From Sympetrum striolatum (lineage: Eukaryota > Arthropoda > Insecta > Odonata > Libellulidae): a DNA stretch of 64,000 nt. Location of the stretch: positions 41,424,943-41,488,942 of the forward strand of contig OX388347.1 in the NCBI GenBank assembly GCA_947579665.1. The letters are read 5' to 3'. The notes beneath the pieces were generated by a model that had not been told where the DNA came from, searched no databases, and was given only the letters and a program-made list of their open reading frames with translations. Position numbers and translations under genes: made by a program. Positions 10,205 to 19,829 of this stretch are shown here, one piece after another; the first letter of the stretch is position 1; each line of letters begins with the position of its first letter.

Positions 10205-11105
10205 TAATTGGTGACCAATATTTTTGGGTAAATTTCTTGATGGTTGACCACGGATGTCATTTACCTGAAATGACAGAAGAAGAAGAGTAGACGGAATATA
10301 AAGAGCTTTCGGAAATGCGATTTAAGTAATGGAGGCCTGAAAGATTGAGATTAATAAGCAACAATAATGTAATTAATAATCCACAATTAAATATTATATA
10401 ATAGTTATACTGGTAAGGATAATTAAAGTTATATTAGTGCTATTAAATAAGAAAAAAACGACTCAATTAAATCAGATTGACATGTCAGACTAGAGTGCAA
10501 GCAATTGTCGCCATTCCATGCTCCTTTGTGATTCAGAAAACTATGTCGAATTTTAGTGATAGTTTTTTAAACATGTTGGCATCTATTCCTGATGCCTTTA
10601 AGTAGTAATTCATTGAAATACTAAAGAATTACTTCTAGCATTCTGTTAAGTGAATATAGGTATGCCGGAATAGATAGTGAATACGATAAGGCCACCCACA
10701 TAAGTGTATTATGTGAATGACTTGTGTATTTCATACTCTACACAAGTTAATCTTTAATTTTGTAAGTTTTTCAAGTTGATTTTTAAGTCCATAATATTTT
10801 CTCATCATTGTAACTACCCCATTTACCACAGGGGTGGGGTAAAACTGGAAAGGTCTTGTAAAATCATTAATAATATAAAAATGATAAATGTGCAATACCA
10901 AATATATGACTTTTTTAAAGTTAACGTTGTGATAATTATTTTCATACCTTAATATTGTAACTGTAATTTCCATACGCCTCAAAAAATCTGAGAGAATTAA
11001 GTATTCCGTACTGCCTCACCTTCCCCTATACCCTGTACAGGGTATTAATGTAGATGTACCAAAAACCTCATCTAGGCCACGCATCCTTTAACTTCTATAT
11101 TATTC
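10205..11105. other. AT-rich non-coding stretch with a weak hairpin
   Basis: ATCTATTCC and TAATTC on the left (about 10583-10614) pair with GAATTAC and GGAATAGAT on the right (about 10626-10673), giving a possible degraded foldback. An 83-codon minus frame at 10731-10982 is low-complexity and unconserved. Confidence 0.4.
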
Positions 11106-11660
11106 GTCTTCTTCTTCACAGTTGATTTTCAAATCTTTCGACACAGGGGTGTCGCGATCAAGATATCGGATCAGAAACGGTCGCTATAATCTTTTTTTTC
11201 GAATCGATGCGGCTGGATTTTGTTGGCTGTTGCGTGGGTCTTTTCCTTTTCGCCTCGTAAAACGCCATTCATTGTCTCTTCGCAGTTATTCATCGCGGGA
11301 GGGGGCTTTTAAAGCGTTTTTCAAAAAAACAAAAGAAGTCGATAATAACGCGGAGGTAGGCCCCATGAAAAACCACCTTCGTCCCGCCCGTGATTGCCGC
11401 GACTATTGGTGTCCCCCAAACTCTGGCATTGTGATGCTGATTTATTGTATATTAAACAGGCAAAATCGAGCAATCGACCCGCGACTCGTTCGATTCGTAG
11501 GAATGGAATGCATTCATTGTTAGGGACAACCTTCGACATTTGCAGTAACCATCGCGTGAAGCCGAAGCCCATTTCGTGATGTTTTTGGGAAAAAGAACCG
11601 AAAAAGGTGCGATCTAATTTTTTGGTCGTTTTCTCTTTGGTTTTGCGAGTTTCTTTCATA
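11106..11660. other. GC-richer island, no recognised gene
   Basis: CG-rich sequence against an AT-rich background. Overlapping frames up to 133 codons are open on both strands, with no domain, signal peptide or consistent reading direction. It could be a regulatory region or old unique sequence. Confidence 0.4.
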
Positions 11661-12200
11661 AATTCGAATTATCCCCGTGTAATAGAGAAAAGCTATGCAT
11701 AATATAAGAGTTATTATACCCGCCAAAAGATTAGAATGTATTATTTTTCAGATCGAAAAAGTATGTTCAATCCGATGTGCAGAATCCTGAACGTAAATTT
11801 TTTTCTGCGAAAATTAATCAATTAGGGAAGTAAAGTCATATTTTTTTCCGTTTTTAAGCATCAAAAAATTGTTTTATTTGTAGTATAATGTTCTAGGAAA
11901 AGGGTTACAGGTGACTTAGTACAAAAGGCGTGCATCAGATTATCCAGATTCTAGTTCTGCCAAATTTTTTCCATATCTGTTTCTCCTCGGGAATTCGCGT
12001 GCTAGGTTTCCTTGTCGGTATTTCATGTAGTAAAAGTGGTACATGTCGACCATTGTATGCTGTATCAGGGAAAGTTTTCATTTATTCACAGAATTTACCT
12101 CGGATAACAGTCCGGTGCCAACTAATTACATAATATACCCACAAATTGACGTGAAATATTTAACTCAATAGTAGCCTTTTACAAAAACACTCAATGAAAT
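11661..12200. other. AT-rich non-coding stretch, nothing recognised
   Basis: No shared repeats and no conserved frame were seen. A 67-codon + frame at 11930-12133 has no recognised motif. Confidence 0.45.
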
Positions 12201-12450
12201 GTAGATAGATAGATAGATCGACCCTTTATTGGCGAGGTTAGGCCCGTGAGGGTCTTCCTTCCGCCTAACCTCGTATGTCGTTATAATTTTTTACAGGATG
12301 AAATAAATTTTAAACAAAATGAAAGAATAGGGTGTGAGAAAAAAAAATCTTTGCAACTGAAGGTTGTCAAAGAAAAAACCCACATTGCGGGAAAACACCC
12401 ACAAAGGAGGGTGAAAAAAATCCACGAAAACACAGAGGACATAATATAAA
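12201..12450 (-). mobile_element. LINE 3' end, subfamily B, antisense
   Basis: Starts with a TAGATAGATAGA tail, then CCCTTTATTGG (complement of the AATAAAGGG end). The 3' hairpin follows: CGAGGTTAGGC (12233-12243) pairs perfectly over 11 bp with GCCTAACCTCG (12263-12273), with CCC/GGG inside the loop. It continues with AAACCCACATTGCGGGAAAA and CACAAAGGAGGGTG, the complement of the shared GTGGGTGTTTTCC stretch. This is the best preserved B-type hairpin in the window. Confidence 0.85.
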
Positions 12451-12459
12451 AATACAGTG

Positions 12460-13065
12460 CATTAAAAAGTATAACATTAAGTTAAATATAAATTTTATTA
12501 AAATGTATGGTGTAAGTATGACGTTTTTTTAACTTACTGTCAACAAGCGGATGCTAAATTTAGTAAATCATCGTATTTTTGGTGTCGGACGAGAACCGCA
12601 ATATAGGTAATTTAAAATTATTTATTTTGTCCTCGTGTTCGGGGAAATTATGTAGATTTTTATATCGATAAAAACGTCATCCTCGGGGAAGGTTTCCGGA
12701 GCGGCAGTCACATCTGTCTGGGAAAATGAGATGCTGTGGGTTGCCCCGAGCCCAAGGTTTGGCGTGGATTACGTATCATTTCAGTCTTGGCAGATAAGTC
12801 AATCAAAAAGTCGCATCACGTAGAAAACCATTTAACTATATTCAAACTTTATTTTACGCATTTTTTCATTTACATCGTAACCGGCTTACCAATTTCTGGA
12901 GTTATGTTTTCAGAGGAAGATATTCAGTTTAGTAGAACTTGCAATTTTCTGCCGTTTGTCGTTTGGGCGATGTGAGCTTAATATGAGTAGACAAAGAGAG
13001 AAATTGCTTTATCACGTTAAGGCGTGCCAAATAGGTGAGGAAAAGTCGACCTTTATACAATGTTT
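12460..13065. other. Non-coding stretch, nothing recognised
   Basis: A 79-codon + frame at 12736-12975 has no recognised domain. A modestly GC-richer patch lies at 12670-12780. Confidence 0.4.
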
Positions 13066-13070
13066 TAAAG

Positions 13071-13282
13071 GTTAAAAATCTCTAATAGCCGTCTTTGTCG
13101 GCGTTCCCCGTCTCATTCGCCGTGTCCGAAGAGAACAAGAGATAATTATACACTCCTCAAGAAGAAAACAATGCTTTTGAAATGACCATTAAATGTTATT
13201 AAAGTGCGGTGTCCTCTCTTGTTTTCTCCGAACACCGGTGAATGAGACGAGGAACGCCGACGAAGACGGCTATTGCAGTTAA
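13071..13282. mobile_element. Foldback (MITE-like) element, AATAGCCGTCTT family, copy 1
   Basis: Arms of 72-73 bp (13071-13143 and 13211-13282) are inverted copies with few mismatches. They share AATAGCCGTCTT, GTCGGCGTTCC, CGTCTCATTC and AACAAGAGA. The loop is about 68 bp of AT-rich sequence. The outer arm recurs at 34511-34821, defining a family. No transposase is present. Confidence 0.85.
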
Positions 13283-13284
13283 CC

Positions 13285-13835
13285 TCAGTTAACAGCCGTG
13301 TTCAAAGTTTTTCTTTCTTTTCACCACTTTATATTGTGGTTTGTAAGTGGAGCGATATGCTTAGAGTTATCCAGTTTTCGCATTTCTAATAACCTCCTAT
13401 ATTCACTCACCATCAAATTCTTAGTTTCCGTCTTTTCTTTTGCTCAAAGGCTCATACTCCCTCTCTTGTAAATCCTTTCTTAAGAATACTTTATATATGT
13501 TGTTTCCACTATTTTTGTTATCTGCTAATTTTTCGGATACAGGCTGAACACCTAGCCTCTCTCTTAAAAGTATAGTGTCCAGTCCTCCCTGTTTTCCGGC
13601 ATCTCTCCCGGATTTTAATCATTATACCTTATGTCCCGAAGAAAATTTTCAGGACGCCAAAATATCCCTGTGTTTTTGGAATTTTCTACTACATCAGTTT
13701 CACCATCCTAATTCCAAGTGCGTACCTTCAAGGCAAAGTTAAATAAATTGTAATAGCTGTTAATAAAATTCTGCTAATGTTTTCATTTAATGGGATGAGA
13801 TAATATTTGTAAATATTGTATAATGTATATGTCTT
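13285..13835. other. Non-coding stretch, nothing recognised
   Basis: Pyrimidine-rich between about 13380 and 13700. No conserved frame or shared repeat. If RBM42 is transcribed here, this lies in its last intron. Confidence 0.4.
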
Positions 13836-13839
13836 GACT

Positions 13840-14110
13840 TCAGTCAGAGGGAGGTTTTCCGAGGGGTTTCCCTCCATCCGTGGGCAAATGTCTAACAGGT
13901 ATAGTGTTTACCCCTCATTTTAAACTGTATAATTAGATTAGGACTATCTATATATTGCTTGACCATGTATGACTGTATGAATTTATGTTTGTATGATATT
14001 TAATGTTGAACCACTGCCGCCAGTTTTTAAAATCTACTTGTAATAGACCGGGTTTTGCACGACCGGTCTCTGGACTCCTTACATAAGGTTGTATTCCTTA
14101 ATTCGTCTAC
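13840..14110 (+). mobile_element. Possible LINE 3' untranslated remnant in the RBM42 intron
   Basis: GGTTTCCCTCCATCCGTGGG at about 13864 resembles the CCCTCCGTGGG block of LINE 3' UTRs in this window. Further on, AGACCGG (14045-14051) can pair with CCGGTCT (14063-14069) around a short loop, then GACTCCTTAC. That order of a body block then a terminal hairpin suggests another LINE family. There is no coding part, and the evidence is indirect. Confidence 0.35.
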
Positions 14111-14274
14111 CTCTGTGTACATCCTTTAACAGCACGAGGACATTTAATTTCAGATAATCCTGTCTTATTTCCTTTTGTTTTGCTGTCCAACACTCCGACA
14201 ATGAGTCCTACAATACAGTGGGAGCGTCCATTAATTTATAAAACTTTATCCGAGTTTTGATGAGCGGTTAATGA

Positions 14275-14294
14275 TGAATTATGCCCATTTTCAG
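14275..14294 (+). promoter_or_regulatory. 3' splice site of the RBM42 last intron
   Basis: ATTATGCCCATTTTCAG ends at 14294, with GGTTAATGA some 25 bases upstream as a possible branch point. The AG is placed exactly where the reading frame of the conserved RRM end begins, with a codon split after its first base (phase 1). Confidence 0.7.
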
Positions 14295-14419
14295 GTCGTT
14301 ACGTTGGCAGTCGACCCATAAAGCTGAGGAAGAGTACCTGGAGGAACAGAAATATGGACGTGGTCCGTAAGAAGGAGAAAGAAAAAGCTGCTTTGGTAGG
14401 ACTGCTTTCTGGGAGGTGA
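14295..14419 (+). CDS. RBM42: RBM42-like RNA-binding protein, last coding exon
   Basis: The 40 full codons encode RYVGSRPIKLRKSTWRNRNM followed by DVVRKKEKEKAALVGLLSGR and a TGA at 14417-14419. RYVGSRPIKLRKS is the closing strand of the single RRM of RBM42. The following W.xRNxDVVRKKxKEK tail is the diagnostic conserved C-terminus of that family, so the assignment does not rest on RRM similarity alone. RBM42 is a nuclear RNA-binding protein that partners hnRNP K and is associated with the spliceosomal tri-snRNP in animals. The exon opens right after a good acceptor with a split Gly codon (G/GT), as expected for the MNG-RYVG junction. That intron boundary argues against a processed pseudogene. 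The final ten residues (AALVGLLSGR) differ from vertebrate ends, as is common in insects. I could not find the exon carrying RNP1 in the preceding 14 kb. Confidence 0.85.
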
Positions 14420-14800
14420 TCGCCTTCATCGAGGATTATTTTCGATCGCACCGTGTGGCTGATTTACTAACCTCAGTTCTTTGTTTTTAAGTCCTTAGTC
14501 AAACGGACTTGATAACGAATGTAAATGAAATGGACCTCGATATGCATAGATGTACAAATTTCATGTATATGCATAGAGGATACATGTATTTAAAATTTAA
14601 TATCTTTGGGTCCCCATCACACGTGAACGTTTTGGAGAATTTCCGGTGAAGGCAGAAGGAATTACGAGCTCGGAGCGTCGCCTGCGTACGCAGTAGTTCA
14701 TTTCTCATTCAGTACAACGTTTATTTTTTAAGAAAACGACCATATGTATCTGGAAATGGCTCTTTCAATGTATAAATAAAGGGATGTATTTTGTGCGACC
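14420..14800 (+). other. Presumed RBM42 3' untranslated region
   Basis: Sequence following the TGA, moderately GC-rich to about 14710 and then AT-rich. It contains the AATAAA at 14775. The exact cleavage site is not visible. Frames on the minus strand here (62-71 codons) lack motifs. Confidence 0.5.
14775..14780 (+). terminator. Candidate polyadenylation signal for RBM42
   Basis: AATAAA about 355 bases after the stop codon, followed within 20 bases by TGTATTTTGTG, a GT-rich downstream element of the usual kind. It is the first clear canonical signal after the stop. Confidence 0.5.
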
Positions 14801-16055
14801 AAAGTTTTTTGGTTTGAAGTGACACTCGGTTGAAATTAATTTGTTTTTTTTTTAATCCAACATCGATGTATATCCTCAAACAAAGGTGAAACAAGAAACA
14901 ACTTATCATTGGGAATTTTCAAGTTTTTCTGTAAGAAAGTGGAACTGTATCGCACGAGGTTGTCTACGACATTGTAAGGCGCTTGTATTAGTATATTATT
15001 ATCATTGATAAGGTTTTCTATACTTGGGGATTTCTTCTGGAAAGCCTTCAATTTTGCGTTTTTTTACATCGTTATCATAAAAATATGATATTTTTAATAA
15101 TGCCTAGCGCATGATTTCACTGCATAAATTTTTATACCTTGAAAAAAATTATTTTTTTGAAGAATATCTGGTAAAATGATACTAGAAAGGAAATGATTTG
15201 TCTGGTGATTACACCATATTTTAACAAAAAAATTGATATTATTCATAAATTTATTGGTCCAAGGACATATAAAGTATGTATAAGATAAGTCATTGTCATT
15301 TATTGTATTGTAATTTAAACAACATATATACTAATCAATGAATACATTACAAATCATACATCTTTTTACAGTATGATGTATGCACGATAAAAACTTCTTA
15401 TTTAAAAAATTAGAAAAGGTTTTACTTTTGTTGTTTAGTAAGGTCCGCTTTGAAAATGCAAGTTTTTACTTTATAATTACCACTGAGTTAATCCTGAATC
15501 TTTATCAGAAATATTTGATTTTATTATTCCTTATTTTCGTTGAGGTAATCATATCTATTGTATTTTGGTTTATTTTGTTTATAAAGAATTAGATTCTCAT
15601 TAATTTGGACGATGGTTATTTATTTCAGATTGTTCACCATGCAGGAATTCCGATATTATCCAACCACCCAAAATAGTAGAAAAATATTGTATGGGAAAAA
15701 TTTTATGGCTGTTCTATTTAATTTCTGTTCTATTTGATTTTATTTATATCGTAAGATACGATTTTAATTCGTGCCCAAACAACGTTTATTTTTGGAAAAT
15801 CATGCATGAAAAAGTACTAATTATAAGAATCGCTGTTCACACTGAAAACCGTGCAGTAAACTGTGTAAGCCTGTGTGTTACTTAGTGTATTTCTTTTCGA
15901 GTGGCAATACATATACTAATTAAGGAAAAGGCTCTACGTACCTTGAATCCATCCAGTACGTTTTTAATTTGTCTGAATTTTGTTTGAGTGAAATTGATTC
16001 CGGTTACCAGAGAGTTTAGTATTACGTAGAAATAGTAGAGCCAACTATCTGCCAA
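14801..16055. other. AT-rich non-coding stretch, nothing recognised
   Basis: Short AT-driven frames only. A good-looking splice acceptor (TATTTATTTCAG at about 15617-15628) opens a 15-codon frame, but no donor or conserved peptide follows. Confidence 0.4.
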
Positions 16056-16440
16056 TTATATGTTAAAACCTTTGACTAATATTATTCTCAATAATAGAAT
16101 AAGGCATCTTCTTGTTGAAACGAAAACCTGTTTTCGTGCCATTTCATTCCGCGTGTCGCATAAGAATTCTAGCGACCATTTCTGCCGAGAGGGAGTGAAA
16201 TTAAGTCGTGAGGAAACTGAATCAGGGAGAATTAACGTTGTTGTTGTTGAAGGAAATGGCAATGGAGCGGAAGAGTGGGAATTTCCACGGACGGAGGGAT
16301 ACGCGAAGTCGTTGCTTGAGTTCGGATTTACTTTCGAAACGTGTCTACGCATTGACAGCGACGAGGGGATTCAAATGTACTTGAATCCATTGCACTGAGT
16401 TTTAAATCGTTCCGAGAGGAAGTTCGCAGTTGTTAAAGGA
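16056..16440. other. GC-richer island with overlapping unconserved frames
   Basis: A 112-codon + frame (16060-16398) and a 98-codon - frame (16056-16352) overlap almost completely. Neither has recognised motifs or a plausible start context. Confidence 0.35.
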
Positions 16441-19400
16441 TGTTTTGTTTGTCACATTTCAAAGATAATCGTGGAAAATAAGGTTAAACATTTCCTTGAA
16501 AGCCATTATGCTTAGTTTATTGTTTACTTGATTTCCGGGGAAGTTAAGTCGGGTGTTTGCGTTATACAATCCATTTTAATATATTAAATGTTTAATTTAC
16601 ACACGTACACAATTTATTTACAGTATGCAATAATTAAGTTAATCACCCTATTATAATTTATATTGTAGTGAATACATGGTAAATCGTGAAAGATTGCTCA
16701 GGATTGAACGGTTATCATGGCGTTCTCTGGGCATGTAGTTCCCGCCCTGCACCCTACCTGGCAGTCCCCTACTTTTCTCTCATTTCCTCTTTAAAATCAA
16801 CCACCTTTAAATTATCAAATGCATATCATTTACAACTATATTACGGAAACACATTATCTCTAAGAGTTTTGGATTTTTCCTTGGAAGGGACTAGAATACC
16901 GATCCTGTTACCTTGCTCCATTCCTTTAAGTCCTATAATGATATGTAATGCACTAGCGTAAGTTCCCGTTGATTTTCAACGGGGAAAATATTAGAAATCA
17001 TTAATTATAACTAATATGAATGATATATAATAATTTGAGGTAGGATTAGATATAGCGGTCTTATATATAAGAATCGAGACTAAGATCTCACATAATAGCT
17101 TTGTTCGATTGTACAGGTTACTAAAAACAATAAAGTATTATATCAAAGCTGCCATAATAAGGAACCAAAATCTATGATCATCGATAAAAAATGTCAATAT
17201 TTATAGAATTTATTTTTTACGAAATGTTTCTGAAGCTGTAATGATGTTTCTCTTACTTAAACTTCTCCGGTCACAATTTTGAAAAAGTAACTAAGAAATT
17301 TATTATTTTTACTGAAAGGACATTGGAGGTGTTATATATGCGCGGAAAATATTTTATACGTAATTAGAATAAAAGTTTCTGACATGATTCTGAATCGAAC
17401 CAAGTAATATATAGCGTAAAAATAAAGAAACAATTTTGGGGGGCAACAGATTATAACCTACAACATACAATGTTGAACGTCATTGAAAAAGTATTAAAGT
17501 TTTATACGTGAAAATATTCCACTTACAGTCAGTTTTTCAATAACGTAAACACAACCACCGATGCACTCTGACGAAAACTCTCTAGCATTAGTACAGCAAT
17601 CTTCATCTACAGCTGAAGATAAAAATTTTTCTTGAACGGCGTGTTATGAATCCTGCTGCGGAAATTATAAACTACAGCCTATAACCCCAATTGGCGTCAT
17701 TGGGTGATATGAATGGATACTACAATCAATAAAGCGATCTGTTTCTATTGGGATTCACTGGACGGAAAATGGTTTATTTCGCTACAGATAAAGATCCCTG
17801 AAACAATGAAAATGAAGTTTACATCCATTTATTTATGATTTGACTCATCATGGATAGAAACGCATACCAATCGATGTATCAAAAGATGTTAATTGTCGGC
17901 GGGGCTTCGACTTAAAATAATCTGCAGGTTAGCGACTTTTAAAGTTTTTTTCGAAGCGGCGTTTTCCACTTTATATGATGATCTATGGCTTGGTTTTGCA
18001 ATGCATTAACCTTATCAGTTCTTAGATATGTATAATCAGTTTCTTCGCTCTAGTTTTTATGGGTGATTTGAATTTGCTCCAATATTCTTTGCAATTATTT
18101 GTTTCATAATTAATCCGTATTATTATGCAATGTAAGTGATTCACAGATTGAGTTTTTGGTAGATTATTGTTTTTAGAGTTCCATAAAAAAACGAATTTTT
18201 ATGAATCCATCACCACGGATTTGAGAAGTGCCCCGTTATCTTATGCAACCCAAATGGCACCTTCCTTAATCTTATGCAACCATCATACCATTTTACATTC
18301 GATAAATGTCTCGTGTCATTTTTTTCTCCAGTTTTTCTTCCTGAGACAAGGCTTTACATTTCGTCCAATGTACAGTTATTATATCAAAATACAGTATAAT
18401 AAAGTGTAGCTTAATTATATATTAATTAATAGCTTAACTCTTTTGGAACATTCAAAGTAGAAATCAAACAAAACAAAAAACAAACTAAAAACGGAAACAT
18501 AAAATCTTCATAAATCTATGCGTATCTTCTATTCATAAAATCTACAGTTGGCGCAAATAGTTCTCTTTTTCTGCGCTTGGCGGAGTCCTCTCCAACAGAA
18601 ACTACTCTCTCCTTTTGGAGTTATATTCTTGATCGCAAGATGGCGTGGGCTGTCTCATTCTCCGGTGAAGTTGCATCTATCACGGGCCGAATATACATTT
18701 TTAAAAACACGGATTTTTCATTCATTCGGGACCTTGATTTTCGAGTCCGAACTAGGGATTCCGAAATGGTAAGGTTTTAAACTTCTCGGGTACTTGAGGA
18801 ATACTTGAAGTATTAATGAAGCATCCGCGTTGAGCACTCCAAAGAGATACTTTTTAACCAAAACTTTAACCTTGATATAATACATTTTATCAATATTATA
18901 CTTTGATAAACATTTATACTTCTTTTCCACGCTATATAGAAATTCTACAATTATTAAAATCATCAAAACCTTCTTTGATACTGAATAAACAGAATTGTAT
19001 TTGTAATATTTTTAAATGTAAAGCATTTTATCGAACTATAGTTAAATTTACTCTTCATCTTAGTAAAAGTTGAAATAAAAAGGAAAAATGAATTCTTGCC
19101 ATAAATAGTTTCGTACTGATTAAAAATGTATTTGTAAATATATTGTTCCAACAATCTGCAGTGGATTGGTTTATATTTACGATTCTATTGGGAAATAGAG
19201 TAATTTCATGTTTTAACATGAACTTCATCAGTGACGCGCGGTTAAAAACATCTCATTCGTCTCCAACTAAAACATAACGAATCTAATAAATTTAGCTTAC
19301 AATAGTCTATAAATTATAGGCAATTCAAAGATCTCAACAAGGGAACAGAATTAAAGTGAGCTTTCATATGCAACTCGATTTTCGGCACTCGATACTCAAA

Positions 19401-19480
19401 AACAATAATACCAATAGTCGGGAAGTTATGTTAGATGTCCTGTATTCGACTCGAGCTTGGATCCTATCTGAGTGATTCTT
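16441..19480. other. AT-rich non-coding stretch, nothing recognised
   Basis: About 3 kb without shared repeats, hairpins above background or conserved frames. Frames of 60-91 codons occur at 16686, 18167 and 18548-18780, none with motifs. Confidence 0.4.
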
Positions 19481-19484
19481 CTTA

Positions 19485-19690
19485 ATGATTTATGCTCTTA
19501 GACCGTCACCAGATAGCGTAGACTTGCCTTTAACTCAATATACCCTGGAATCCCATCCCCTTAAGAATTTGAACATTAAATTATTCCATTATGCTCACTC
19601 AAGTTCGGTTACCTGTGTTCCCCAAACGTGGAACACCTTTGCTCTTAAAAGATTCAAGACGCAGCTACGTCTCGTGGGGTAATTGCATGT
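19485..19690 (+). pseudogene. Weak LINE ORF2 C-terminal remnant
   Basis: The frame reads ALRPSPDSVDLPLTQYTLES, then FHYAHSSSVTCVPQTWNTFA and FKTQLR. This has the spacing of the C-terminal tail of some LINE proteins: R...LPL....HPL, then F..........VP..WN.LP, then FK..LR. Only the pattern supports it and the family cannot be named. Confidence 0.4.
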
Positions 19691-19751
19691 GAGATTGAAA
19701 TTCCAATCTTGGGATATTTTGCTGAAATTCTTACAGGGCAAGATACAATGA

Positions 19752-19824
19752 GGCCCCAGGAAGTAGGCCAAGTGAATAGCGCGTTCTCCCTTGGCAATCC
19801 TGGGTCCGATTCCCTATGGGGACC
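19752..19824 (+). repeat. tRNA-like sequence, probable SINE head
   Basis: A 73-base unit whose ends GGCCCCA and TGGGGAC pair at six of seven acceptor positions. It has a B-box-like GGGTCCGATTCCC at 19802-19814. An A-box-like AGGCCAAGTG lies near 19763. The T stem does not pair fully and no cloverleaf anticodon arm is convincing, so it is tRNA-derived rather than a working tRNA. Confidence 0.5.
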
Positions 19825-19829
19825 ATGAT

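Noticed and set aside
9894..10260. Two minus-strand frames of 89-103 codons
   Set aside because: They run through the foldback inverted repeats and LINE antisense UTR and are by-products of those repeats.
11122..11523. 133-codon + frame as a gene
   Set aside because: Minus-strand frames of similar length overlap it, and the sequence is GC-rich, where long chance frames are expected. No motif.
14295..14419. RBM42 as a processed pseudogene
   Set aside because: The similarity starts exactly at an acceptor site with a split codon, there is no poly(A) tract right behind, and the frame is intact. This cannot be excluded without transcript data.
15617..15675. Exon after the acceptor TATTTATTTCAG
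   Set aside because: The frame stops after 15 codons, no donor is visible and the peptide matches nothing I know.
16060..16398. 112-codon + frame as a gene
   Set aside because: Almost fully overlapped by a 98-codon minus frame. No conserved residues and no exon signals.
19752..19824. Functional tRNA gene
   Set aside because: The acceptor nearly pairs, but the T stem and anticodon arm do not fold properly. A SINE or pseudo-tRNA is the better reading.
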